The notes under the pieces: model-generated
Databases searched by the model: none
What the model saw: only the letters and a program-made list of their open reading frames with translations
What the model was told of the DNA's origin: nothing
Made by a program: the position numbers and the translations under genes
Assembly: GCF_044359855.1 (NCBI RefSeq)
Contig: NZ_CP132291.1
Span: 2,728,001 to 2,792,000 of the forward strand
Direction: 5' to 3'
DNA: 64,000 nt
From: Rummeliibacillus pycnus_A
GTDB taxonomy: Bacteria > Bacillota > Bacilli > Bacillales_A > Planococcaceae
Shown: piece by piece, positions 1-8,484 of the stretch
Numbering within the stretch: the stretch's first letter is position 1
Layout: the number at the start of each line of letters is the position of its first letter

Positions 1-83
1 TAGTGAAAAATCAAAAATTACCAATACAGATAAATCTAGAAGTAAATAGGATACGAATTAGTATAGAAAATAGATGGATGGGT

Positions 84-122
84 GTGTCCAATTTGAGACA
101 TCAAAAATGTGTTTTTGGACAC
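84..122. other. Inverted repeat upstream of small ORF
   Basis: GTGTCCAA at 84-91 pairs with TTGGACAC at 115-122 around a 23-base loop. There is no T-run after it on either strand, so a simple terminator is unlikely. It lies upstream of the small peptide ORF at 240 and could be an operator or the leftover of an upstream gene's end. Little else is visible in positions 1-239. Confidence 0.35.
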
Positions 123-239
123 AAAACAGCATTTTAATAGAATTTTATATTAATTTCATGTAAAATATAAGTAAAGAATATTCGGAATTATAGCCAACCG
201 TTTTAGCGATATGCATGTACAAGTTAAGGGGATGATTGT

Positions 240-329
240 ATGTTGAAAAAGCTATTAAGGTTTTTAGGTTTTATACAAGATGATTTAGATGATGATTATG
301 ACGATACAATACACCGTTATGATGCATAA
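240..329 (+). CDS. Small ORF: amphipathic acidic 29-aa peptide
   Basis: The frame reads MLKKLLRFLGFIQDDL, then an Asp-rich tail ending HRYDA. An AAGGGG ribosome site lies just upstream of the ATG, and a strong terminator follows the stop after 8 bases, so the gene looks like a self-contained unit. The first 12 residues form a Lys/Arg plus Leu/Ile/Phe amphipathic helix, and residues 14-22 are almost all Asp. This resembles the membrane-anchoring N-terminus of SepF-like proteins in style only. I do not recognise a family. It may be a small membrane-associated peptide. The ORF could be chance, but the ribosome site and terminator argue against that. Confidence 0.5.
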   Translation: MLKKLLRFLGFIQDDLDDDYDDTIHRYDA

Positions 330-337
330 TATTAATC

Positions 338-391
338 AAATAGCTAGACTGATGAGTCATATTAATCAGTTTAGCTATTTTTTATTTTTTT
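338..391 (+). terminator. Rho-independent terminator after the small peptide ORF
   Basis: A 15-bp stem (AATAGCTAGACTGAT pairing with ATCAGTTTAGCTATT, with G-U pairs) is followed by a T-rich run at 378-391. Confidence 0.8.
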
Positions 392-449
392 AAGCAATAG
401 ATATCTTTATTTGGTAAAATAAAGAAAAAACATAAAGAGAGAAAAATAA

Positions 450-2027
450 ATGAAAAAATATCACTTAAAACTGCAGCATTTAATCATTGGTGTTGCAATT
501 TTAGCATTCCTCTTAACGATTGCAAGTAGTTTGTGGAGTAGTTATCGTATGAACAATCAAACGTTAATGGATAACACATTAGAAACAAACCGAGTATATG
601 CTGAAAAACTAGCAACTACCGCTAATAATTATTTAACGGAGACACTTCAAACCCTTGTTTATAATTCAAATACTATCGCAAAATACATAGATAACGAAGA
701 AAGACTTAATGAAGAGGCTGATCGTCTGAGAATGCAAACAAATACATTTAACTCGATTTCCATTGTCGATACAAAGGGAAAAGTGCTGGCCACCTCTCCG
801 CAAACGCTAGAAATCAAGGGTAAAGTCTTAGCATCCAAAGCCATAAAAGATGCCATAAGAGAAAAAAGACCAATGATTTCAGATCCATATAGAGCGATTA
901 CAAATCGTGAATTAATCTATATTTCGGCGCCTATTTTTAATAAGAAAGGTAAATACTTAGGTCTTGTAGGCGGAACAATTTATTTGGAAGAAACAAATAT
1001 TCTCAATGAGTTATTAGGGAAACATTTTTATGATGACGGTTCATATGTTTATGTAGTAGATCGAAATGGACGTATTATTTATCACGAAGATCGTTCACGT
1101 ATTAATGATGTAGTGACAGAAAATCCTATAGTTCAAAAAATAATGAATCACGATAAAAGTGGTGCACAAAGAATAACCAATTCACAAGGACAGGATATGC
1201 TAGCGGGTTATTCAACTGTAGATAACGCTGGTTGGGGAGTTGTATCACAAAGACCAACAGAAGTTGCATTACAGCCTGCAGAAAATATGGTAAAAGAAAT
1301 GCTCTATGTAGCATTACCATTACTCATCATAACTTTAGCCATCATTATTTGGGCAGCAATCAAAATTTCAAGACCATTGCAACGATTAGCCGAATTAACA
1401 GAGAGTAGCATGAAAAAAGATGAAGAAAAAAATCTATCTGCTGTTCCAGCATGGTATTACGAAGTGATACAACTAAAAAATGCATTAATTCACAGTTTAA
1501 GCTTTTTGCATCAACAGGTAAATTTCTTTATGGATCAATCAACTACAGATCCATTGACAGGATTAACAAACCGACGAACATTAACTGCTAAAATGGATGA
1601 ATTGATAAATGCAAAAACACCATTTTCTATTATTTTAATGGATATAGATCACTTTAAACTGGTTAATGATACTTATGGACATGGTGTAGGAGATGAAGTT
1701 TTACAATACTTAGCATATAAAATGAAAACTGTCACTCGAGCAACCGATTTATGTTGTCGATATGGTGGAGAAGAGTTTATCGTTCTTTTACCAAACACTA
1801 CTGCTCAAGATGCTTTTGAAGTCGCAGAAATTTTACGGAAAGATCTTGAGAATACATCCAGTCCTACAGGAAAAGAAATAACAATTTCATCAGGTGTAGC
1901 TGAATACCTGGAAACAGAATATACTGCTGCTAAGCTAATTGAACAAGCAGATCAATGCTTATATCAAGCAAAAGAACAAGGTCGAAACCGTGTTATAATG
2001 GCGAAAAGTTTAAACCCAACTAGATAA
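450..2027 (+). CDS. Membrane diguanylate cyclase, dCache sensor plus GGDEF
   Basis: It makes the second messenger c-di-GMP from two GTP at the membrane, in response to an extracellular signal. There is an N-terminal membrane segment (about residues 10-32), an extracytoplasmic dCache-like sensor (about 35-280), a second membrane segment (about 282-305), a linker and a C-terminal GGDEF domain (about 355-520). The active-site motif is GGEEF at residues 439-443 after DPLTGLTNRR. An RxxD inhibitory site (R430-D433) lies five residues before it, so product feedback inhibition is expected. All catalytic residues look intact. A weak AGAGAG ribosome site precedes the ATG. The gene stands alone, and its terminator overlaps the last codons. 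The ligand is unknown. Confidence 0.9.
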   Translation: MKKYHLKLQHLIIGVAILAFLLTIASSLWSSYRMNNQTLMDNTLETNRVYAEKLATTANNYLTETLQTLVYNSNTIAKYIDNEERLNEEADRLRMQTNTFNSISIVDTKGKVLATSPQTLEIKGKVLASKAIKDAIREKRPMISDPYRAITNRELIYISAPIFNKKGKYLGLVGGTIYLEETNILNELLGKHFYDDGSYVYVVDRNGRIIYHEDRSRINDVVTENPIVQKIMNHDKSGAQRITNSQGQDMLAGYSTVDNAGWGVVSQRPTEVALQPAENMVKEMLYVALPLLIITLAIIIWAAIKISRPLQRLAELTESSMKKDEEKNLSAVPAWYYEVIQLKNALIHSLSFLHQQVNFFMDQSTTDPLTGLTNRRTLTAKMDELINAKTPFSIILMDIDHFKLVNDTYGHGVGDEVLQYLAYKMKTVTRATDLCCRYGGEEFIVLLPNTTAQDAFEVAEILRKDLENTSSPTGKEITISSGVAEYLETEYTAAKLIEQADQCLYQAKEQGRNRVIMAKSLNPTR

Positions 2028-2045
2028 AGTAGTTGGGTTTTTTTA
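2012..2045 (+). terminator. Terminator of the diguanylate cyclase gene
   Basis: AACCCAACTA pairs with TAGTTGGGTT around the stop codon, followed by seven T. The stem overlaps the 3' end of the coding region. Confidence 0.85.
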
Positions 2046-2187
2046 TGATTTTTTAAGATTAGGTTTCTGGAAAAACACCTAAAATAAAAGTTACTTCATC
2101 ATCACAATTAAATAAATTTTGGAATAGCTACTCTTTTTATTTATATTGAAAAGTTCCATAATAGAGGAGGAATGAGATAGGGGAGAG

Positions 2188-3120
2188 ATGATGAGTTATT
2201 TAAGTTTAGTATTTTTTCAAGTAGTCGCACCTATTTTAGTTTTACTTGTCGTGGGTGGAATCATGCAACGCAAGTTTCAATTTAACTTGAAAGCATTGTC
2301 GAATTTAATCACATATTGTTTAATGCCATCAGCTGTATTTGTTAATATATATGAAACAAAAGTGAACCTAGCAGTTTTAGGGGAAATATTACTCTATTTA
2401 TTTGCTTTTAGTATCAGTTTAATGGTTATTAGTACGATTATTAGTAAGGTATTGAAGCTTGAAAAAAAGAAAGCAGCAATCTTCAAAAATAGTATTGTCC
2501 TCATTAACTCTGGGAATTATGGAATTCCAGTAAGTCAAATGGTATTCCATGCACAGCCATTAGGTACAGCGATTCAAATTATTACTGTGATTTTCCAAAA
2601 TTTAACGACCTATACATATGGATTGTATAATTTGATTTCAACGACAAAATCCGGATGGGAAATCGCCAAAAGTATTGTTAAATTACCGATTGTACATGGT
2701 TTAATACTAGGTGTTATTTTAAATGTAGCGAATATTCAGTTGCCACAGTTTTTATCCATTGCGGTTGGACATATGGCCGATGCTTTTGTTGCAATTGCTT
2801 TACTAACTTTAGGGGCACAGTTGTCAAAAATTCACGTTAGTACGATGTTTAATAAAATGTTATATATGAGTTGTATCGGTCGATTACTTATGGGACCGTT
2901 AGTAGGTTTCGCATGGATTACCATTTTCGGATTCCATGGTGTTGTGGCGCAGTCTTTATTAATAGCAAGTGCTTTTCCGACATCGCGGAACAGTGCCACT
3001 TTGGCTTTAGAGTATGACGTCGAACCAGAGCTTGCTGCACAAACAGTTCTTTTTACAACCGTTGTTAGCTGTATAACTGTGACTATCGTGATTTATGTGG
3101 CGAAATTATTATATGTATAA
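2188..3120 (+). CDS. AEC-family (auxin efflux carrier-like) transporter
   Basis: This is an integral membrane transporter of the bile/arsenite/riboflavin superfamily. It has about ten hydrophobic segments arranged as two five-helix halves, and the length (310 aa) is typical. The substrate is probably an organic acid; the sequence does not say which. Two adjacent ATG codons (2188 and 2191) are possible starts. The GGGGAG just upstream suits 2191 better, since it touches the first one. There is no partner gene: the upstream gene ends with a terminator and the next gene is on the other strand. Confidence 0.85.
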   Translation: MMSYLSLVFFQVVAPILVLLVVGGIMQRKFQFNLKALSNLITYCLMPSAVFVNIYETKVNLAVLGEILLYLFAFSISLMVISTIISKVLKLEKKKAAIFKNSIVLINSGNYGIPVSQMVFHAQPLGTAIQIITVIFQNLTTYTYGLYNLISTTKSGWEIAKSIVKLPIVHGLILGVILNVANIQLPQFLSIAVGHMADAFVAIALLTLGAQLSKIHVSTMFNKMLYMSCIGRLLMGPLVGFAWITIFGFHGVVAQSLLIASAFPTSRNSATLALEYDVEPELAAQTVLFTTVVSCITVTIVIYVAKLLYV

Positions 3121-3154
3121 AGGGATCAATTAGGCTATAGATAGCAAATCGTTA

Positions 3155-3190
3155 ACCAAAAAAGGGTTGTGCAAATTGCACAACCCTAAA
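3155..3190 (-). terminator. Terminator of the minus-strand membrane-anchored protein
   Basis: A perfect stem (AGGGTTGTGCAA/TTGCACAACCCT) is followed on the minus strand by a T-rich run. There is no T-run on the plus strand. Confidence 0.85.
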
Positions 3191-3192
3191 AA

Positions 3193-4350
3193 CTATTGAA
3201 GAATCTTCATATCATAATTGTACAGTCCATCGACCCTTTTTTCGATAGTCGACATATTTTCTAATTTTTTATGCTGTATTGTTTTTGAGGATGTTAGATT
3301 ATAGGCATCCAAAAAATAATCCCCTTGATGAGTCTTATATAAATAGTAAAGAAGATTATCATGGAAAGAAACTTGAGCTAATCTAGTGTTTGTGTCTGTA
3401 TTGGGTAATTCAAGCCTTTTTTCTATTTTATTTGTATTTATATCGATTGAAAATACATTCATTTCATTTGTAACATAAAATAGGTGATGATCCTTTAAAT
3501 AGCTAGATGTACTAGAACTATACGTTCCAGATAATTCTGTATCAGATTCTTTTAAATCTTTCACCTTTTGAATTGTATAATCATTCTTTTTGGAATCTAT
3601 GATAAATAAGGATAACGCATCTTTATTCTTATTTTGAGAATTTGTAACTAGACAATAAGCTTTACCATCTTTAAAAAAGAACTCAGAAATAGGCGTCATG
3701 TCTTGATTATTCCATTCATCAATTTTTTTTGATATCTTTTCTTTCCATTTGTTATTCGAAATCGTTGAGATGGACATCTTATAGGATGTTCCATTATCAT
3801 TTTCTGACAGATAGAAAATGTTTTCCTTATCATTTCCTGCAGCCACAATATATTTTGCTATTTTTTGATAAGAAAATTTTTTTTGGTTTCCGAAGCGAAT
3901 ATTTGAGTAATAATTTCCATTCTGACCAACACCTGAATTGTGTATACTATAAAACAACTTTTGCTTTGGTAAATAATTTGCATATGTAGCGGCATACTCG
4001 GCATTATTAAATTTTGTTTTTTTTGTCTTATGATCTGTTAGTAATCGAATCGAATTAGTATCTTCTATAAAAAGTGTTTTATTACCATAAGCAATTGTTC
4101 CAAAATCTAGTCCATTCAGTTTCATGTAAGATGCTTTATTTTGTTTATCAATAAAGACTGCATAGCTTTTAAAGTCTGTATCTTGTAAAGCTGAAGATAA
4201 GTAGAGCACAGCTTTTGTATCGGAAATAATATTTTCTTCAGACACAGCATTCTTCTTATCGATTACAGTACCTATCAATGTCTTTATACAAAATATTAAT
4301 ACTACTAATATAGCAATTATTAAAATACCAATTCCTATTTTTTTTCTCAT
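3193..4350 (-). CDS. Membrane-anchored beta-rich protein, unknown
   Basis: The function is not recognised. The protein has an N-terminal Lys-rich stretch and one membrane segment (about residues 5-25), then a long extracytoplasmic part rich in short beta-strand-like repeats (Asp/Asn turns, Tyr, Ser). This suggests a beta-propeller such as DUF5050-type proteins. I chose the ATG at 4350 because GAAAGGAAT lies 7 bases upstream; an in-frame ATG at 4377 has no ribosome site and would overlap the stop of the upstream gene. It lies 26 bases after the broken YiiX-like gene and probably shares its transcript, so it may be that enzyme's partner or regulator. Confidence 0.65.
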   Translation of the reverse strand: MRKKIGIGILIIAILVVLIFCIKTLIGTVIDKKNAVSEENIISDTKAVLYLSSALQDTDFKSYAVFIDKQNKASYMKLNGLDFGTIAYGNKTLFIEDTNSIRLLTDHKTKKTKFNNAEYAATYANYLPKQKLFYSIHNSGVGQNGNYYSNIRFGNQKKFSYQKIAKYIVAAGNDKENIFYLSENDNGTSYKMSISTISNNKWKEKISKKIDEWNNQDMTPISEFFFKDGKAYCLVTNSQNKNKDALSLFIIDSKKNDYTIQKVKDLKESDTELSGTYSSSTSSYLKDHHLFYVTNEMNVFSIDINTNKIEKRLELPNTDTNTRLAQVSFHDNLLYYLYKTHQGDYFLDAYNLTSSKTIQHKKLENMSTIEKRVDGLYNYDMKILQ

Positions 4351-4376
4351 TAATATTCCTTTCAAATTTAAAGGCA

Positions 4377-5123
4377 CTATAATTTACTTACTAATTTAGT
4401 TTTTTTATCATCACGAATATCTCTAGGGTAAACACCTGCTCCCCCATCTTTGTCTAAATCAATGTGTGCTTTTTCTATAAAGGCTGACCAAATTAATTTT
4501 GAACAATTAGCACTTCCACCACGTCCAGTTAAACGATTTGTTGCAAAGTTATATGAATATTTTTGACCTACTTGTTTAAGTGCTCAATTTGTAGCGCTTT
4601 TTTTCTTTGAAGAAGATACTTTAACCGATTTAATTACAGCTCCGTTCTCCACTCTTCTATTTGTTACTTTAATTTTATATACCCCTTTTTTAGGAACAGA
4701 TTCTACAATACTATCTTTACTGTAATATAATCCTACATGTCCGTGGTTGACCCCTGCCGTTTTAGAAGGTGTATAGTAAAAATCACCGGTAGCGCTATTC
4801 TTCAATTTTTTTGTTCCGCTACTAGCTCCAAGAGTATGAAGCTTTGAAGATTCATCTTTATCTTCGAGGTTACCTTGAGCTATGTCGGCTTTTAATTCGT
4901 TATAGATTTGTTTATATACTGCCTTTTCAGATTTATGTAATTTTTTTGAAGAAATTTTAACGCTACTTTCTAATTCATTTTTTGACAAGGCAGGTTCTAA
5001 TTTCAAAATTTCTTTTTGATAATTTACTTCTTTTGCAAAAACAGTATCAGCTCCAATAATTCCCCCAAATGAAATAGACGAGAATAAGACGGCACCTCAT
5101 ATTAACATTTTAAAATTTCTCAT
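4377..5123 (-). pseudogene. YiiX-like permuted papain amidase with two in-frame TGA codons
   Basis: One frame runs from the ATG at 5123 (after AGGAGG) to the TAG at 4377, 249 codons including the stop. It is broken only by TGA at 5097-5099 (codon 9) and TGA at 4584-4586 (codon 180). The product would have a signal peptide ending near VFAKE, a basic Lys/Ser-rich region, a catalytic-type His in NHGHVGLYYS and a Cys in ANCSKLIWSAF. This His-before-Cys order is that of permuted papain-like amidases (YaeF/YiiX type). The second TGA sits where relatives usually have Trp (N-W-A before KVG.YSYNF), so both stops look like TGG-to-TGA changes. The internal 140-codon ORF alone would lack the signal peptide and the Cys. 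Confidence 0.75.
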
Positions 5124-5413
5124 GTTTTTCCTCCTGAATTTTTGGAATAAATATATCATAAAAGTTTTTTGAAGAAAGTTATATTGGAATAAAAGGTTCA
5201 TATTTACTAAATCAATGATATTTTTGTTCTGAAAAATAAAATTTTAAAGTAGTATTAAATAATCTTTTATTTTACTTTTAAGCATTATATTTCATTATTA
5301 ATAGTTAAAAATGTCCTTACCAACTAAAGCAGAATTCATCGAATTTAATAGCGCCAAAAAAAGACTGTAGATAAACTCATACAAATGGATTAATTGAAAT
5401 TTAAATGTTTTAG
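5124..5413. other. Gene-free AT-rich stretch with half-terminator remnant
   Basis: There is no supported gene. At 5341-5376 lies a stretch close to the left half of the terminator at 11475-11540 (AATTTAATAGCGC, then AAAAAAGACTGTA), but the right arm is missing here. A 19-codon frame from 5311 runs through it without a ribosome site. The stretch probably holds the 5' region of the minus-strand gene plus decayed sequence. Confidence 0.4.
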
Positions 5414-5453
5414 AGAGCCTTGCTTCATATTGTAGCAAGGCTCTTTCTTTTTA
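5414..5453 (+). terminator. Orphan plus-strand terminator
   Basis: AGAGCCTTGCT pairs with AGCAAGGCTCT and is followed by TTCTTTTT. No plus-strand gene ends nearby, so it ends either an unseen small RNA or a decayed gene. Confidence 0.7.
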
Positions 5454-5557
5454 ATATGATGAAATCTTAAGAAAATCTTCATTCTTTTGACACCTAATTA
5501 TTAAGATTTATTCCATATACTTGTTAATAGATTGATTGTTGAGGGAGGATTACGAAA

Positions 5558-6253
5558 TTGATTAAGCTACAAAATATAAATCATACTTTTAAAATTGGGA
5601 AGAAAGGGAGCGAAAAAAAGGTTCCTGTATTGAAGGATATTTCTTTTTCGGTCGAGCAAGGAGAGATTATCTCGATTGTTGGTAAAAGTGGATCTGGTAA
5701 ATCAACATTATTAAATGCAATTGCTGGCTTTTTGAAGCTGGAGCAGGGGTCAATTATGATACATGGTAAAGAAACGACGAATCTAACAGAAGCAGAGCAT
5801 GCAAAATTCCGCTCGAAAAATATTGGCTTCATCTTTCAAAATTTTCAGTTGATGCCAGGATTAACTGCTTTTGAAAATATCGAATTGGCTTTGAAAATCC
5901 AAGGTATGGGCAAAAATGCACGCTTTCAAGTAGTTCAAAATATTTTACGAAAAGTAGGTTTAGAGAAAGTATCAGATCATTATCCAAATGAATTATCTGG
6001 TGGTCAACAACAACGTGTCTGTATTGCTAGAGCGCTTGTGACAAATCCACCAATTATTTTAGCGGATGAGCCAACTGGAAGTTTGGATTCTGAAACAGAA
6101 CAAGAAATTTTACAGCTGATTATGCTATTAAATGAATCGATGGATATTACATTTGTTATCATCACCCATGATGAAGAAGTAGCGAATATAGCACATCGGA
6201 AATTCCGTATGCATGATGGCGAATTAAAGGAGGCTGTTCCAAGTGCAGTTTAG
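5558..6253 (+). CDS. ABC transporter ATP-binding protein, MacB/LolD type
   Basis: This is the cytoplasmic ATPase that powers the permease encoded next to it. Walker A is GKSGSGKST at residues 42-50, the signature LSGGQ at 146-150, Walker B IILADE at 166-171, and the switch His is in FVIITHDEE. At 231 residues it has the normal length for the LolD/MacB/FtsE class. The start is TTG at 5558, set by GGGAGG nine bases upstream; no ATG fits. Its last 11 bases overlap the permease gene, so the two are translationally coupled. The likely job is export or handling of a peptide or lipid-linked compound; the substrate is unknown. Confidence 0.9.
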   Translation: MIKLQNINHTFKIGKKGSEKKVPVLKDISFSVEQGEIISIVGKSGSGKSTLLNAIAGFLKLEQGSIMIHGKETTNLTEAEHAKFRSKNIGFIFQNFQLMPGLTAFENIELALKIQGMGKNARFQVVQNILRKVGLEKVSDHYPNELSGGQQQRVCIARALVTNPPIILADEPTGSLDSETEQEILQLIMLLNESMDITFVIITHDEEVANIAHRKFRMHDGELKEAVPSAV

Positions 6254-7544
6254 AGATCAAGTAGATTTTGTTCGGCAACATGTAAAGAAAAATCTTATGC
6301 GCATTTTCACGACTATATTAGCAACAACAATGGGATGTGCATTTTTAATCGTATTAGCGTCGATTGCGTTTGGTCTACAGGGTTCTCTGAAGAAAGAAAT
6401 TTTATCGGATAGTGCTGTGACGAAGATCGAAGTATATAGTAGTGAGGAAAAAGGTATTGATCAAAAGGCGATTAAAGAAATTCCAAATGTACAAGCCTTA
6501 GTTGGAACGGCCCAGTTCAATTCTGCAGTGAGTCCTACTGTAAAATTTGAAAAACGTACTGGGTATGGTGATGTCAAATTTAATAATTTCGAAGAACAAC
6601 ATAAGGCTAAAATTAAATTATCAAAGGGAACATACCCTACAAATGATGATGAAATTGTTGTTGGCTATAATTTAGGACAGAACTTATTGACGAAGAAGGA
6701 AGAACAAAGCATTAAAGAGGGGCCAAATGAGGAAGGAACATCAAACAAGGGTTATCAGCATTCATTATTAGGTAAAACCATTTCCTTATCCTTTACACCA
6801 GAGAATGGAGATAAGCATACGAAGGTAAGACAATATAAAATAGTTGGAATTGGTGAGAAGCCTTCTAAAGATTGGGCTATGGATATGAGTATACAGCTGA
6901 GTGAAACGATGAAGCCAGTCATTTTAAAAGACTTTAATGCAATCGCTGATAAAGCAATGAAAGACAAAGATTTTTATAATGTGAACTACTCCGTTTATGC
7001 AACTGATATTGAAGCAGTTAAAGGTGTACTAAAAGAGTTAAAGGCAATGAATTTGCAAGTTTATTCTGTAACCGAACAATTAGATCAATTAAATGTATTT
7101 TTCCTAGCCTTAAAAGTGGGACTTATTTTTGTAGGGACAATAGCGGTTTTAATTGCTTCTATTGGTATTTTCAATACGATGACAATGGCTGTTACTGAAC
7201 GTACACGTGAAATAGGTGTGATGAAGGCGATTGGTGCTGGTCCAAAGTTAATTCAGCGACTGTTTGTAATGGAAAGTGCATATATAGGTATTTTAGGTAC
7301 AGTTATTGCAGTTATCATTTCTTATATCATTAGCTTTTTGGCGAATTTTGCATTGCCAAAAATCTTAGATGCTGTCATGCCTGATAGCGGTATTGGGAAA
7401 GCCGGAATTCAATTTTCAACTATACCATGGGAGCTTGTCGTAATTGCATCATTGATTAGTATAGGTGTTGCTATTATGAGCGGTTGGCGACCAGCACGAA
7501 AAGCGACAAAAGTTGATGTTATTCAAGCATTACGTCAAGAATAA
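6243..7544 (+). CDS. ABC transporter permease, MacB/FtsX family
   Basis: This is the membrane partner of the ATPase upstream. It has one N-terminal membrane segment (about residues 18-42), a large extracytoplasmic MacB-type domain (about 45-280) and three C-terminal segments of the FtsX fold. The conserved MAVTERTREIGVMKAIGA stretch is the usual coupling region before the FtsX helices. The start is GTG at 6243, with AAAGGAGG nine bases upstream inside the ATPase gene. This is a mechanotransmission-type exporter rather than a channel transporter. No membrane-fusion protein gene lies nearby, so it probably works as a two-gene system. Confidence 0.88.
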   Translation: MQFRDQVDFVRQHVKKNLMRIFTTILATTMGCAFLIVLASIAFGLQGSLKKEILSDSAVTKIEVYSSEEKGIDQKAIKEIPNVQALVGTAQFNSAVSPTVKFEKRTGYGDVKFNNFEEQHKAKIKLSKGTYPTNDDEIVVGYNLGQNLLTKKEEQSIKEGPNEEGTSNKGYQHSLLGKTISLSFTPENGDKHTKVRQYKIVGIGEKPSKDWAMDMSIQLSETMKPVILKDFNAIADKAMKDKDFYNVNYSVYATDIEAVKGVLKELKAMNLQVYSVTEQLDQLNVFFLALKVGLIFVGTIAVLIASIGIFNTMTMAVTERTREIGVMKAIGAGPKLIQRLFVMESAYIGILGTVIAVIISYIISFLANFALPKILDAVMPDSGIGKAGIQFSTIPWELVVIASLISIGVAIMSGWRPARKATKVDVIQALRQE

Positions 7545-7660
7545 AAGTGGGGCGCCCATCTAGCTTCAACATAATCTTGACTAGCCAAAATTAATAAAGA
7601 CTGTAGGGAAGCTCAATTTTCATTGTCTCTCCCATGGTCAGTAACTAGCCGGAAGAGATA

Positions 7661-7709
7661 AAGAACCAACGAAAAACAATTTGTTTTTTGTTGGTTCTTA
7701 TCTTTTTAT
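7661..7709. terminator. Bidirectional terminator between ABC permease and agrA
   Basis: AAGAACCAAC and a run of A/C pair with GTTTTTTGTTGGTTCTT, with T-rich runs on both strands. It serves the ABC operon and the convergent agr operon. Confidence 0.75.
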
Positions 7710-7733
7710 AGAGACTTATTAGACAACCCATTC

Positions 7734-8483
7734 TTACTTATTGAAAACAGATACTTTCTTTATTTTTTCTTGTAATCCTCGTATAGACCTAAAAGAAATA
7801 AAGCAGATTTCCCCATTAGTCATTGTAACTGTTCGATTTTTTTTATCAATTTCCTGGACATGGTCTATATTGATTATAAAGCTTTTATGACAACGATAAA
7901 ATCTTCCATCAAGTTTTTCAATGTCTTTTAACTTTCCATAAAATTCATAATGTCCATTTTTAGTTTGTAATTGAACCTTATGAATTTGAGTAGATGTTGA
8001 AAAATAACAAATTTCATCATAGGGTATATTTTTAATCAATTCTCCAATTTTCACTTGAAAAAAATGTCTTTCATCAACAAGGCCTAATTGCTTATATTTT
8101 TGATAAGCAGTTTCTAATGCAGCTATTAGTTGATGGGTTAACTCCTCTTGTTCTCTTTTAATGATAAAATCAAGTGCAGCAATTTTATATGTAAAAGTCA
8201 ATTGAAGCATTTCTGCGTGAGTAGTCACAAAAATGATACTTGATAATGGGTCATATTCACGAATTTTACTCGCTAATTCTAATCCTGTTATATGACTTTC
8301 TAATTCAATATCCAAAAAATAACAATCAGCTTGATTTTTTTCTATATAAAATAGAACATCCTCAGGTTTAGAAGTAACTAGGACAAAATCTATACCAGAG
8401 TGTTCAATGAATGCATATTGTTTTAGCTTTGTGTGAATAAAATGAAGTTGTGCTTCATCATCTTCACAAATAATTACTTTCAC
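7734..8483 (-). CDS. agrA: AgrA-like response regulator, receiver plus LytTR
   Basis: This is the cytoplasmic transcription factor of the agr quorum-sensing circuit, activated by the AgrC kinase. The N-terminal receiver has the acidic pair EDD (residues 7-9) and the phospho-acceptor D58 (CYFLDIE). The C-terminal half is a LytTR DNA-binding domain (about 145-245) with the FYRCHKSFIINI signature. The start is GTG at 8483, with AGGGGG seven bases upstream. It follows the kinase stop by one base, so the two are coupled. A longer in-frame reading from 8531 overlaps the kinase and has no ribosome site. Targets may include the agr promoter and the divergent peptide gene. Confidence 0.85.
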   Translation of the reverse strand: MKVIICEDDEAQLHFIHTKLKQYAFIEHSGIDFVLVTSKPEDVLFYIEKNQADCYFLDIELESHITGLELASKIREYDPLSSIIFVTTHAEMLQLTFTYKIAALDFIIKREQEELTHQLIAALETAYQKYKQLGLVDERHFFQVKIGELIKNIPYDEICYFSTSTQIHKVQLQTKNGHYEFYGKLKDIEKLDGRFYRCHKSFIINIDHVQEIDKKNRTVTMTNGEICFISFRSIRGLQEKIKKVSVFNK

Positions 8484-8484
8484 T

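Noticed and set aside
4584..5099. UGA recoded as Trp
   Set aside because: TGA ends other genes in the window and TGG codes Trp in the related amidase, with no sign of recoding signals.
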